A DNA stretch of 64,000 nt from Thalassotalea sp. G2M2-11 (GTDB taxonomy: Bacteria > Pseudomonadota > Gammaproteobacteria > Enterobacterales > Alteromonadaceae). This document shows positions 44,798-53,952 of this stretch, piece by piece (within the stretch, counting starts at the first letter, position 1; every line of letters begins with the position of its first letter). The stretch lies in contig NZ_JADNYL010000001.1 in NCBI RefSeq assembly GCF_017168195.1, positions 186,001 through 250,000 on the forward strand. The letters run 5' to 3'. The position numbers were made by a program, and so were the translations under genes. The notes beneath the pieces were generated by a model, which saw only the letters and a program-made list of their open reading frames with translations, was not told the origin of the DNA and searched no databases.

Positions 44798-44820
44798 GAG
44801 GGAGTTGGGATAACTCCCTC
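44798..44820. terminator. Hairpin between yceH and the peroxiredoxin gene (weak bidirectional terminator)
   Basis: GAGGGAGTT (44798-44806) pairs with AACTCCCTC (44812-44820) across a 5-nt loop. It lacks a clear T run on either strand, so the terminator call is moderate. Confidence 0.55.
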
Positions 44821-44831
44821 AAATGCTGGCA

Positions 44832-45560
44832 TTAGCTAAAGTAGCTTGCTAATGCTTCACTTCCACCGATATGCTGACCATCAATAAACACTTGCGGGAC
44901 AGTGTCGGCATTTGTGACAGCCTTTAATGCTGCAAGTGACACCGATTGTCCAACTTCAATTTCCACAAATGCCAGCCCTTGCTCTGCTAATAAGGTTTTC
45001 GCTTTTTGACAGTAGGGGCAATTAGGTTTTGTAAACATCGATATTTTCTCTGTTTGTGCCGCCTCTGGATTAATGTATGCTAGCATGGTATCGGCATCTG
45101 ATACTTCAAATGGGTCGCCTTCAACTTCTGGCTCGATGAACATTTTCTCTATCACGCCATTTTTTACTAACATGGCATATCGCCAGCTGCGTTTACCGAA
45201 GCCAAGTTCAGCTTTATCCACTAACATGCCCATGGCTTGTGAAAACTCACCATTACCGTCAGGCAAAAAGCTAATGTGCTCAGCGTGTTGATCTTGTGCC
45301 CATGCATTCATCACAAATGTATCATTAACAGACAAACAAATGATTTCATCAACCCCTTGTTGGTAAAACGTTTGTGCCAACTCGTTGTAGCGCGGCAGAT
45401 GCGTTGATGAACACGTTGGTGTAAAAGCACCTGGTAAAGCAAAGACAATAACAGTTTTGTCAGTGAAAATATCTTCACTAGTACGCACTTGCCATTGGTC
45501 GTTTGCTCTTAAAGTAAACTTAACATTTGGTACGGTTTGACCTTCTTTATTCTCTAACAT
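44832..45560 (-). CDS. Peroxiredoxin-glutaredoxin hybrid (Prx5-Grx)
   Basis: A 242-residue fusion. The Prx5 domain (1-160) has the peroxidatic Cys50 in GAFTPTCSSTHLP, and the glutaredoxin domain (172-242) has Cys181 and Cys184 in CPYC. Such hybrids, for example in Haemophilus, reduce hydrogen peroxide and alkyl hydroperoxides with glutathione as reductant. It is cytoplasmic. It is transcribed alone; an OxyR-like site lies 73-109 bp upstream, overlapping the -35 position of a plausible promoter. Confidence 0.95.
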   Translation of the reverse strand: MLENKEGQTVPNVKFTLRANDQWQVRTSEDIFTDKTVIVFALPGAFTPTCSSTHLPRYNELAQTFYQQGVDEIICLSVNDTFVMNAWAQDQHAEHISFLPDGNGEFSQAMGMLVDKAELGFGKRSWRYAMLVKNGVIEKMFIEPEVEGDPFEVSDADTMLAYINPEAAQTEKISMFTKPNCPYCQKAKTLLAEQGLAFVEIEVGQSVSLAALKAVTNADTVPQVFIDGQHIGGSEALASYFS

Positions 45561-45632
45561 AAAAAGTCCTTGTGTTGCTGTAATGAATGATTAACTGATG
45601 ACTATTATGATGAAAAACTTTAAATTGGTATA

Positions 45633-45669
45633 ATCGTTATTTCTTATCTATTCAATAGGTAATAGCTAT
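45633..45669 (-). promoter_or_regulatory. OxyR-like binding site upstream of prx-grx
   Basis: ATAG-N7-CTAT (45655-45669) matches the OxyR half consensus ATAGnTnnnAnCTAT at every defined base. The preceding half reads ATCG-N7-TTAT in phase (45633-45647, then 7 nt), so 14 of 16 tetranucleotide bases agree. It overlaps TTGAAT (-35, minus strand, 45650-45655), 17 bp from TATACC (-10, 45627-45632). Confidence 0.65.
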
Positions 45670-45709
45670 CATCTATTGAATGTTGTTCTGGAACGATAGT
45701 AGAAAAGTA

Positions 45710-48598
45710 CTAATGTTCTAAGTGGTTAAGTTGTGTTTTTTGGGCTTGCAACATACGATAGGCATGATTCATTTTGTTGGTGATTTCTTCTTGCGGGCAG
45801 GGTTTAGCCATGTAGTCATTAAAGCCAGCTGCCATGCAATTTTCAGCAGCTCCACTGAGTGCATCGGCCGTGACTGCAATTAACCAGATAGGGCGTGTTT
45901 GTTGTTTAAGTATTGCTTTGGCTAATTCAAAACCATCCATGTTTGGCATATGGCAATCCGATATAATGATGTCATAAGGAGATTGCTCGTGTAACGCTAG
46001 AGCTTCAAGCCCGTCATACGCCACATCAGCGTCGATATTTAGACGCGACAATTGCGCGGTTAACACTTTGACATTGACTAAATTATCTTCTGCAATCAAT
46101 ACCCGAATATTGGCAAAGCGGTTGTCGGTTTTATCGTTGATATGGCGACTGTTTTTTCGTCTGTCTTCTGTTTTATCAACGATTTCAGCCCGTTTTAGAG
46201 GCAGTGTAAATGAAAACTTGCTGCCTTGATTAGGACTTGAATCTATGGTGATTTCGCCGCCTATCGCACTGACAATTTCCTGACAAATACTTAACCCTAA
46301 TCCTGTGCCGCCAAATTTACGGGTGATATCACTGTCGGCTTGAATAAAGGGAGTAAATAATCGTTTTTGATTCTCTGTTGAAATACCAATGCCAGTATCG
46401 CTGACGCTGATGTTAATGTGGTCAACATCATTGCATTTTGCCTGAGCAGGAGCGGCGCATTTTTTTATGGCTAAGGTGATAGTACCGTGTTCGGTAAACT
46501 TAACGGCATTACTGATTAGGTTACTCAATACTTGGTTTAAACGTGTTGGATCGGTGTAATAACGATGATTAATCGTGTCATCTATAAACAACTTTAATTT
46601 TATATCGTTACTCGTTTCGATATGTTGAAAGCTTTTTATAACGTTTTTTGCCAATAGATGGATATTAACTGGCATTGATTCTAAGGACATTTTGCCAGCA
46701 TCCATTTTGGAAAAGTCCAGTACATCATTAAGTAACGCTAATAAGTGCCGTGCTGAGCCTTCAAGCGTTTCGAGTAATTCCGCTTGTTCTTTGTCTAGTT
46801 TGGTGTAATTAAGTGCCTCTGTCATGCCTAGCACCCCGTTCATGGGGGTACGAATCTCATGACTCATTCGAGTGAGAAAAGTAATTTTAGCTTGTGCAGA
46901 TGTTTCGGCTTCTTGTCGCGCAGACTCAGCAAGAGCCAAGGCATGCTCTACTTTTTTTTGCGCTATTTTTCTCACTTGTAATTGACGATAGTAAACCCAG
47001 AAAGCAATCAGCGCGATTAAGGCAATCGTTAAAAAAACATAACTGGCTTGGCGGTAGGCATCAGCAATTTGTTCTTCAACATTCGTCACTGGAAAGGCAG
47101 ATTGGCTCCATTTGTTGTACATGGCATCGAATTGGTTGGTTGGTAAGGTATTAATTGCCTTATTGATTAACGAGATTAACAGTGCATGTTGTTTTGGCGC
47201 AGCAAATACTAAGCTTTCATCTTTATTAAACGGCGGGTAAGGACGTGAAGTTAAATTTGCGTAACGCAGTTGTTTGATTAAATAAGAAGTGATCAATGAA
47301 CTGCCGATAAATACGTGAGCTTTGCCATCGGCAACCGCTTTGATTGCTAATGTAGTGGTGTCAAACACTTTAATGGTTGCTTTTGGAAACATTTGTTTCA
47401 ATCGCTCAGTGGCATTGCGATTTTTTACCGCTGCGATATTCAGTGCTTCGATATGCTCTAGTTGGTCAACACTAGTGAGCCTAGGATCATAAATTAAATT
47501 ATAGCGAATGGTAAAATAGGGGATACTGGGGATTAATTCTGTGCTTGGGTGGTGCTCAAAGTTGATTACCAGCTGCGCGTTTTTCTCTGTGATTTGCTGT
47601 TGAAATGCTTGTTCATTTTCCACATAAATAGGGTTGAAAGTGATACCTATTTTTTCAGCAACAAATTTAATTAAATCAACAGTGAAGCCTCTTTCGGTAA
47701 TATGGGCAAAGCTACGAGTAATGATTAACGGTGGCCGACCGTCTTTGCTGACCGGATAGTGTATTTCATTATGATCAAGCAGGTATTGTTTTTCTTCAGC
47801 TGAGATGTTTTGTAAATATTTCCCCATGGTTAAGCTAATATTTGAGTGGTTAGTAAGGGCATACTTTTCACTCCAAAGCTTGGCTTGTGCAGGTTTTACT
47901 GCTCGGATACTGTTATTGATCAACTCCATCAAGGCCCGATCATTTTTGCGAGTGGAGAAATAAAGCTTTATCTGTGGAATTTCTGATTGATTAATATAAA
48001 ACTGATCATCAATACCATGTTGCTTTAACTTACTGGTCATTAGCCAGGGGCGGGTGGAATAAATGGCATCATATTGTTGGTATTTCGCTAACAGCTGATC
48101 TGCATCTTTATAATAAAAGCGCTCAATGTGAGGGGAAAGAAAGTCGAGCACTTTATTTTCCTCAGCATGAATTGCAATATTTTTACCACTACTGGGGTTT
48201 TTATTGATGTTGCGGAAAATACTTTGTTTAAACATGCCATAAGGTAGGCTGTATAATAGTTTCTTATCTCTCTCAAAAATATTTAAAGCGACAATATCGA
48301 GTTGTTGTTGTTTTAATTGTTCAAGTGCCGCTTCTGTCGGCATATACAGAAATTGCACTTCAAGCTGGTGATCTATTGCCCAAATTTGCCAATATTCTTT
48401 CAAAAAATTAACGAGGCGACCGAAGGGCTCTGGTGATGCTGCCGCTAAACTGGCTTGATCGGGTAAGGCTATACGTATCACCCTATTTTGATCGATCTCA
48501 GGAAATGGCGATTTAGATTCTGCTGCCGATAAAGGTTTCACCAATGCGACTATCACATAAATAATCAGTAGCAGTAAGTGAAGGAATTTCAGCGGCAT
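45710..48598 (-). CDS. BvgS/EvgS-like hybrid sensor histidine kinase with two periplasmic solute-binding domains
   Basis: A 962-residue protein: signal or first membrane segment (about 1-25), two SBP_bac_3-type domains (about 38-250 and 275-500), a transmembrane helix (519-537), coiled coil, HisKA with His580 (RMSHEIRTPMNG), HATPase_c (NAVKFT, DTGIGIS, GGTGLGL) and a C-terminal receiver with Asp881 (SDCHMPNMDGF) and Lys in YMAKP. No Hpt domain or separate response regulator is seen nearby, so the output partner is elsewhere. Solute-binding domains suggest sensing of amino acids or other small molecules. Confidence 0.93.
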   Translation of the reverse strand: MPLKFLHLLLLIIYVIVALVKPLSAAESKSPFPEIDQNRVIRIALPDQASLAAASPEPFGRLVNFLKEYWQIWAIDHQLEVQFLYMPTEAALEQLKQQQLDIVALNIFERDKKLLYSLPYGMFKQSIFRNINKNPSSGKNIAIHAEENKVLDFLSPHIERFYYKDADQLLAKYQQYDAIYSTRPWLMTSKLKQHGIDDQFYINQSEIPQIKLYFSTRKNDRALMELINNSIRAVKPAQAKLWSEKYALTNHSNISLTMGKYLQNISAEEKQYLLDHNEIHYPVSKDGRPPLIITRSFAHITERGFTVDLIKFVAEKIGITFNPIYVENEQAFQQQITEKNAQLVINFEHHPSTELIPSIPYFTIRYNLIYDPRLTSVDQLEHIEALNIAAVKNRNATERLKQMFPKATIKVFDTTTLAIKAVADGKAHVFIGSSLITSYLIKQLRYANLTSRPYPPFNKDESLVFAAPKQHALLISLINKAINTLPTNQFDAMYNKWSQSAFPVTNVEEQIADAYRQASYVFLTIALIALIAFWVYYRQLQVRKIAQKKVEHALALAESARQEAETSAQAKITFLTRMSHEIRTPMNGVLGMTEALNYTKLDKEQAELLETLEGSARHLLALLNDVLDFSKMDAGKMSLESMPVNIHLLAKNVIKSFQHIETSNDIKLKLFIDDTINHRYYTDPTRLNQVLSNLISNAVKFTEHGTITLAIKKCAAPAQAKCNDVDHINISVSDTGIGISTENQKRLFTPFIQADSDITRKFGGTGLGLSICQEIVSAIGGEITIDSSPNQGSKFSFTLPLKRAEIVDKTEDRRKNSRHINDKTDNRFANIRVLIAEDNLVNVKVLTAQLSRLNIDADVAYDGLEALALHEQSPYDIIISDCHMPNMDGFELAKAILKQQTRPIWLIAVTADALSGAAENCMAAGFNDYMAKPCPQEEITNKMNHAYRMLQAQKTQLNHLEH

Positions 48599-48754
48599 TT
48601 GTCAGTAGTTTTAACTTATAGGTAATGATTACTAACCTTATGCGATAACACTAATTCCTACAAATGTTATTTTTCTGATATTTGATATCAGGCAAAGTGC
48701 GATTGGCTAAAAGATATTGGCGAAATAGTCGAACCATGATAAATTATGAGTAAC

Positions 48755-48766
48755 TTGTATATACAA
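48755..48766. promoter_or_regulatory. HutC-like operator TTGTATATACAA upstream of hutG
   Basis: A perfect 12-bp palindrome 14 bp before the hutG start. TTGTATATACAA-type palindromes are the known target of the GntR-family repressor HutC in histidine-utilisation operons. Its place in the leader would block transcription of hutG-hutF. Confidence 0.7.
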
Positions 48767-48780
48767 TTAAGGGTGAGAGC

Positions 48781-49566
48781 ATGGGAGATAGTTATCAGTT
48801 AATTAAAGGTAATGTACCATTGTTGATCAGTATGCCGCATAACGGTCAGGCCATACCGGATGATATCGCCCAGAGAATGACGTCATCTGCGCAGGAAGTG
48901 CCAGATACTGACTGGTATAAAGACAGGCTTTATCAGTTTGCCATCGCGATGGGGGCATACATATTAATGCCTAAATACAATCGCTATGTGATAGATCTTA
49001 ATAGGGATCCAAATGGTGTTGACTTATATCCTGGTGCTAACTCAACCGAGCTTTGTCCCACTACCGCATTTGATCTGAGTGAACTTTATCTACCGGGAAA
49101 GCAACCTGATGAGCAAGAAATCACTCAGCGTATTGTTCAATATTGGCAACCTTATCACCAAACGATCCGTTCAACCTTAGATGAAATTAAACAACACCAT
49201 GGTAAGGCGGTATTGTTAGAAGCTCATTCGATTCTGTCTCATGTACCACGATTTTTCGACGGACAACTGCCTGATTTTAATTTCGGTAATGCCGATGGTA
49301 ACAGCTGTAGTGAGGACTTACTTGCACAGGTTAAAAGTATTGACTATTCGCCATACACTATGGTGAGTAATGGGCGCTTTAAAGGAGGCTTTATTACCCG
49401 CCATTACGGAGAGCCGGAAAATAATATTCATGCCTTGCAATTGGAGTTATCGCAAATCACCTACATGAATGAACCAACAAATGAATACAATGAACAAAAA
49501 GCGAATCAAGTGATACCCAAATTAAAAGCCCTTGTTCAATGTTTGATCGATTTTAGTCAATCATAA
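48781..49566 (+). CDS. hutG: N-formylglutamate deformylase
   Basis: A 261-residue hydrolase of the N-formylglutamate amidohydrolase family. LLISMPHNGQAIP, DTDWYKDRLYQF, NRYVIDLNRDP, LLEAHSILSHVP and FKGGFITRHYG are the family segments. It produces glutamate and formate, the last step of the five-step histidine degradation route. It is cytoplasmic and co-transcribed with hutF 26 bp downstream, which makes its substrate. A HutC-like operator directly precedes the gene. hutH, hutU and hutI are not in the window. Confidence 0.93.
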   Translation: MGDSYQLIKGNVPLLISMPHNGQAIPDDIAQRMTSSAQEVPDTDWYKDRLYQFAIAMGAYILMPKYNRYVIDLNRDPNGVDLYPGANSTELCPTTAFDLSELYLPGKQPDEQEITQRIVQYWQPYHQTIRSTLDEIKQHHGKAVLLEAHSILSHVPRFFDGQLPDFNFGNADGNSCSEDLLAQVKSIDYSPYTMVSNGRFKGGFITRHYGEPENNIHALQLELSQITYMNEPTNEYNEQKANQVIPKLKALVQCLIDFSQS

Positions 49567-49592
49567 ATGATACAGAAACAGTGAGTGAAGTG

Positions 49593-50954
49593 ATGAAATT
49601 ATATGCACAGCGTATTTTACTTGCCGATGGTTGGCATAAAAATCAAACGTTAACCATAGACAACGGCATTATTAGCGAGATTGAATCGGGTAATGTCAAC
49701 GCCGATGTGGATGTTGGTACCGTGATCCCAGGGATGGTGAATTGCCATTCTCATGCTTTTCAACGGGCGTTTGCTGGTTTCAGTGAGCAAGGGAGCGAAG
49801 GGCAAGACAGCTTTTGGACCTGGCGAACGATCATGTATAAATTTTTGCGCCAATTGACGGTGGAACATGCGCAAATAATTGCCACTCAGTTATATATTGA
49901 AATGCTGAAAATGGGTTATACTCGAGTGGCGGAATTTCATTATTTGCATCATGCCTTAGATGGTAACAATCATGATGATTTGTCAGCGATGGCCAAAGCA
50001 ATATTTGAAGCGGGCGATACATCTGGCATTGGTTTAACCTTATTGCCTGTGTTATACCGTTTCAGTGGTTTTGGCCCGTTACCTGCGACTGAGGGGCAAA
50101 AGCGTTTTATCAATACAACTGAACAGTTCAATCAACTAGTGACAGAATGCGTACAGTTAAGCCAAAACTATCGCAACACCAATGTCGGCATAGCGCCCCA
50201 TTCATTACGTGCGGTTGACTTACCCTCGTTAAATTCGGCTGTAAATCATATACGAGGAATTGATGAGTGTGCGCCGATACATATTCATATTGCAGAGCAG
50301 CAAAAGGAAGTGGATGATTGTTTAGCACATTATGGCAAGCGCCCGGTACAGTGGTTATTAGATAACTTTACTTTAGATCCGCACTGGTGTTTGATACATG
50401 CGACCCATATAAACGAAGCAGAACGACAAGGCTTAGCTCAGTCAGGGGCAATTGCTGGTATTTGCCCAACAACAGAAGCTAACTTAGGGGATGGGGTATT
50501 TCCTACCGCCGAATATTTAGCAGAAAAAGGCAATTTTGCTATTGGCTCAGATAGCCATATTTCAGTTGATCCTATTGAGGAGTTACGCTGGTTAGAATAC
50601 GCTCAACGTTTAACTAAGCAGCAGCGCGCAGTGTTAGCGGATACTAATACTTTATCCGTAGGTAAAAATTTATGGCAACGTGCTGCCCGTGGCGGCGCGT
50701 TAAGTACTCATAGTAACACTGGTGAGTTAGCGATTGGCAAACAAGCTGATTTATTAGTGCTAGATGAAGATAAGTTAAAGCTCTTTGCCCATAGTGAACA
50801 ACATTTGCTTGACAGTGTGGTGTTCGCTAGTCAGTCGAATCTAGTTGCCGATGTGATGGTTAATGGTCAATGGGTGGTACAAGCCGGTAAGCATGTGCAT
50901 GAAAATCAAAGCGCTGAACAGTTTAGTGAACTTTTATCGCAATTGTCGGCATAA
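49593..50954 (+). CDS. hutF: Formimidoylglutamate deiminase
   Basis: An amidohydrolase-superfamily enzyme of about 453 residues from ATG 49593 (a GTG at 49581 would add four residues). GTVIPGMVNCHSHAFQRAF carries the first metal ligands split as NCHSHAF; HIHIAEQQKEVDDC, LIHATHI and IGSDSHISVDP supply the remaining His and Asp ligands. It converts N-formimidoyl-L-glutamate to N-formylglutamate plus ammonia, feeding HutG. It is cytoplasmic. It is followed by a strong hairpin terminator. Confidence 0.94.
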   Translation: MKLYAQRILLADGWHKNQTLTIDNGIISEIESGNVNADVDVGTVIPGMVNCHSHAFQRAFAGFSEQGSEGQDSFWTWRTIMYKFLRQLTVEHAQIIATQLYIEMLKMGYTRVAEFHYLHHALDGNNHDDLSAMAKAIFEAGDTSGIGLTLLPVLYRFSGFGPLPATEGQKRFINTTEQFNQLVTECVQLSQNYRNTNVGIAPHSLRAVDLPSLNSAVNHIRGIDECAPIHIHIAEQQKEVDDCLAHYGKRPVQWLLDNFTLDPHWCLIHATHINEAERQGLAQSGAIAGICPTTEANLGDGVFPTAEYLAEKGNFAIGSDSHISVDPIEELRWLEYAQRLTKQQRAVLADTNTLSVGKNLWQRAARGGALSTHSNTGELAIGKQADLLVLDEDKLKLFAHSEQHLLDSVVFASQSNLVADVMVNGQWVVQAGKHVHENQSAEQFSELLSQLSA

Positions 50955-50957
50955 AAA

Positions 50958-50979
50958 AAGCGCATACTTGTATGCGCTT
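50958..50979. terminator. Bidirectional terminator after hutF
   Basis: AAGCGCAT (50958-50965), short loop, ATGCGCTT (50972-50979), preceded by a run of seven A and followed by TGCGCTCTTTTT. It separates hutF from the convergent small gene. Confidence 0.8.
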
Positions 50980-51002
50980 GCGCTCTTTTTGCAGTCAATG
51001 TT

Positions 51003-51362
51003 TTAAAATAGTGACTGATAAGGTGATATAGCGTCACACACGACTTTTTGATTACTTTGATGCAAAACTGGTGAACTGACTTGTTTATCAGCACAATATT
51101 TTTGAAAAAATTCTTTTACATTCGCTCTAGAGGCGGTAATTTCTTTAATATACCCTTGCTCGTTTTCATTAAATTGCGCAAATTTTGACTCTAAATCACG
51201 ATATATCTTGCTTGGGTTTAATCTGACTTTAGTATCTGTTGCATCAGAAAATTCAGATAATACCCAAGTTTTTTGTTCTTCATACCACTCAGTCAACTCA
51301 GGCTGAGGGTAAAAGTGTAAAAATAGTGCAATTGCAACGATTAAGATCAATAAATTCTTCAT
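51003..51362 (-). CDS. Small membrane-anchored protein of unknown function
   Basis: A 119-residue protein with one N-terminal transmembrane helix or uncleaved signal (KNLLILIVAIALFLHF), then a charged, mostly helical region and two Cys near the C-terminus (KYCADKQ and VVCDAIS), which could form a disulfide if periplasmic. I do not recognise a family. It is divergent from ccoG with a 143-bp gap. The good codon pattern and the terminator placed after it support a real gene. Confidence 0.6.
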   Translation of the reverse strand: MKNLLILIVAIALFLHFYPQPELTEWYEEQKTWVLSEFSDATDTKVRLNPSKIYRDLESKFAQFNENEQGYIKEITASRANVKEFFQKYCADKQVSSPVLHQSNQKVVCDAISPYQSLF

Positions 51363-51505
51363 GTGATTTCGTATAATGTTAAGTTATTATAAGTGCGACC
51401 AAAATTGATGTCGCCATAGTATCATTTTACTTAATGTATCAAGATACCGTTAATTTATCGCCGATACAAACATAGTTATCTGAAATTCACCGGTTAGGAA
51501 CAGTT

Positions 51506-52933
51506 GTGAACTCAAAACAAGACAACCATAAAGCTCAAATCCCAATTAAAAATATCAAAATTCATCAGCCTAAACAGGCGGAGCAATATAAGCCAAGGGA
51601 TCAAATTTACGTACGTAAAGTAACTGGCTTTTTTCAACAATTACGTCGAAAGATGAATTTTTTCTTTTTAGCTTTATTTGCCATACTGCCATGGCTACAG
51701 TTTAATGGCCATCAGGCGATTCTGTTTGATATTGCCGAACAGCGCTTTACTTTGTGGGGGCTAACCTTGTGGCCTCAAGATTTAACCTTGTTAGCCTGGC
51801 TGTTTATCTTAAGTGCATTTCTATTATTTTTCGTCACTACTTTTTTAGGCCGAGTTTGGTGTGGGTACTTATGTCCGCAAACGGTGTGGACCTTTATTTT
51901 TATTTGGTTTGAAGAAAAAATAGAAGGCAGTGCCAACCAACGAAAAAAACTTGATAGTCAACCGCTTACAGTGAATAAGTTTTGGCGAAAGTCACTGAAG
52001 CATTTTTGTTGGCTCATGTTTTCAGTATTAACGGCATTGACCTTTGTGGGGTATTTTGTGCCGGTAAAAGAAGTGTTTATAGACTTTTTTACCTTTAATG
52101 CCTCTTTTGCGGTTGCGGCAAACGTATGGTTTTTTGCTTTTTGTACCTATGGCAATGCCGGTTGGATGCGTGAAATTATGTGTTTGCATATGTGCCCTTA
52201 TGCACGCTTTCAGTCTGCGATGTTTGATAAAGACACTATTACCGTTTCTTATGACCATAATCGAGGGGAAAATAGAGGTCCTCGTTCAAGAAAACAAGAT
52301 CCTAAAGCCATGGGCTTAGGAGATTGCATTGATTGCAACTTATGTGTACAGGTTTGCCCAACCGGCATCGATATTCGTAATGGTTTGCAATACGAGTGTA
52401 TTAATTGTGGTGCATGTGTAGATGCTTGTGATGGTGTAATGGAGCGAATGAACTATGAAAAAGGACTTATTCGCTATACAACTGAGCATGAATTAGCAGG
52501 AAAAAAAGTTCATCTGTTACGTTCTAAATTAGTCGGTTATGCTGCGGTATTGTTAGTGATGACTGGACTGTTAGCCATGGAAGTTGTTAATCGTGCCCCT
52601 GTATCACTTGATATTATTCGTGATCGCACTGAATTAGCGAAAGAAAACTTCAATGGTGAAATTGAAAATGTTTATACCTTGAAGATTCTCAATAAATCGC
52701 AAACCGATAATCGTTATCGTTTATCGGTGCGTGGTATTGAAAATACCAAATGGCACGGTGAGCAAGAAGTTTTTGTCAAAGCGGCTTCGGTTTATACTTT
52801 GCCGATGAGTATTTCAGTAGACCCTTATGAATTGGATGGTTATATGACTGACATTACCTTTGTTGTCGAACTTATTTCTGACGAAGATGATATCTCTTTA
52901 GCGCATGAAACACGTTTTTTTAATAAGCGTTAA
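51506..52933 (+). CDS. ccoG: Cytochrome c oxidase accessory protein CcoG (FixG)
   Basis: A 475-residue inner-membrane protein: several transmembrane helices, GRVWCGYLCPQTVW, a pair of 4Fe-4S ferredoxin motifs (CIDCNLCVQVCPTGID and CINCGACVDACD), and a C-terminal Ig-like FixG domain. CcoG is involved in copper reduction for assembly of cbb3-type cytochrome oxidase. The start is GTG at 51506 with AGGA upstream. The ccoNOQP structural genes are not in the window. It is followed after 16 bp by srkA. Confidence 0.95.
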   Translation: MNSKQDNHKAQIPIKNIKIHQPKQAEQYKPRDQIYVRKVTGFFQQLRRKMNFFFLALFAILPWLQFNGHQAILFDIAEQRFTLWGLTLWPQDLTLLAWLFILSAFLLFFVTTFLGRVWCGYLCPQTVWTFIFIWFEEKIEGSANQRKKLDSQPLTVNKFWRKSLKHFCWLMFSVLTALTFVGYFVPVKEVFIDFFTFNASFAVAANVWFFAFCTYGNAGWMREIMCLHMCPYARFQSAMFDKDTITVSYDHNRGENRGPRSRKQDPKAMGLGDCIDCNLCVQVCPTGIDIRNGLQYECINCGACVDACDGVMERMNYEKGLIRYTTEHELAGKKVHLLRSKLVGYAAVLLVMTGLLAMEVVNRAPVSLDIIRDRTELAKENFNGEIENVYTLKILNKSQTDNRYRLSVRGIENTKWHGEQEVFVKAASVYTLPMSISVDPYELDGYMTDITFVVELISDEDDISLAHETRFFNKR

Positions 52934-52949
52934 GGTGAATTAATCTCTA

Positions 52950-53924
52950 ATGTCAGTATTTGATTTTACTTCGTTATCACCCGATTTAATTATCGATGGG
53001 ATCGAAAGTGTTGGCTTACAAGTTGATAGCGGTCTATTGGCACTAAACAGTTATGAAAACCGAGTGTATCAGTTTCATGATGAACAGCGGATAAAATATG
53101 TGACGAAGTTTTATCGTCCACATCGTTGGTCTGTTAAACAGATACAAGAAGAGCACGATTTTTCATTGGAATTGCAGGATCATGAGTTACCTGTTGTTGC
53201 CCCTTTACTATTTAATGGCCAGTCTCTATTTGAGTACGAAGGCTATCCATTTGCCATTTATCCTTGTAAAGGGGGGCGCATTTTTGAGGTTGATAACTTA
53301 GATCAGCTTGAGTGGATGGGCCGGTTTATCGGCAGAATTCATGCGGTTTCACGTCAACAAGTGTTCAATTATCGTCCGAGCTATAGTACCGATGAATCAT
53401 TAATACAGGCACGCGACATTATTGTTCAGTCTGGTTTTATTCCTGATTATTTAACAACGCCATTTTTTACCATTCTTGATCAAGTAATTGACCTTACTCA
53501 GCAGCAATATCAGCCGCAATCGGCGATTAGGCTTCATGGTGACTGTCATGCGGGTAACATTTTATGGACGGATGATGGGCCGCATTTTGTCGATTTAGAT
53601 GATAGTCGAATGGGGCCTGCCATTCAGGATTTGTGGATGATGCTCTCAGGCGATCGTCAGCAGCAAACGTTGCAGTTAGATACATTGTTGCAAGGCTATG
53701 AAGAGTTTTGTACCTTTGATACCAGAGAATTTGCACTAATCGAACCATTGCGAGCTATGCGAGTAGTGAACTATATGGCATGGTTGTGTAAACGCTGGCA
53801 AGATCCCGCATTTACGCATAGCTTTCCTTGGTTTAATACGGCAAAATATTGGGAAGAACAGGTATTGATGTTAAAAGAACAAGTGTCTGCTTTACAACAA
53901 GCGCCGTTAACATTAATGCCTTAA
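52950..53924 (+). CDS. srkA: Stress response kinase A (YihE/RdoA)
   Basis: A 324-residue aminoglycoside-phosphotransferase-fold Ser/Thr kinase. The catalytic loop RLHGDCHAGNILW and the metal-binding HFVDLDDSRMGP are intact, and the length is normal for YihE. It is cytoplasmic. It lies 28 bp upstream of dsbA, the same srkA-dsbA pairing known from Escherichia coli (yihE-dsbA), which supports both calls. Confidence 0.95.
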   Translation: MSVFDFTSLSPDLIIDGIESVGLQVDSGLLALNSYENRVYQFHDEQRIKYVTKFYRPHRWSVKQIQEEHDFSLELQDHELPVVAPLLFNGQSLFEYEGYPFAIYPCKGGRIFEVDNLDQLEWMGRFIGRIHAVSRQQVFNYRPSYSTDESLIQARDIIVQSGFIPDYLTTPFFTILDQVIDLTQQQYQPQSAIRLHGDCHAGNILWTDDGPHFVDLDDSRMGPAIQDLWMMLSGDRQQQTLQLDTLLQGYEEFCTFDTREFALIEPLRAMRVVNYMAWLCKRWQDPAFTHSFPWFNTAKYWEEQVLMLKEQVSALQQAPLTLMP

Positions 53925-53952
53925 AACAAACAATTAATCATAGGAACATTCA

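Noticed and set aside
45893-45905. TAGGGCGTGTT inside the hybrid kinase gene as a repeat end
   Set aside because: The match is short, lies inside conserved receiver-domain codons and has no partner arm.
51363-51505. FNR box upstream of ccoG
   Set aside because: ATCAA occurs at the expected place but the other half-site reads ACTTA instead of TTGAT.
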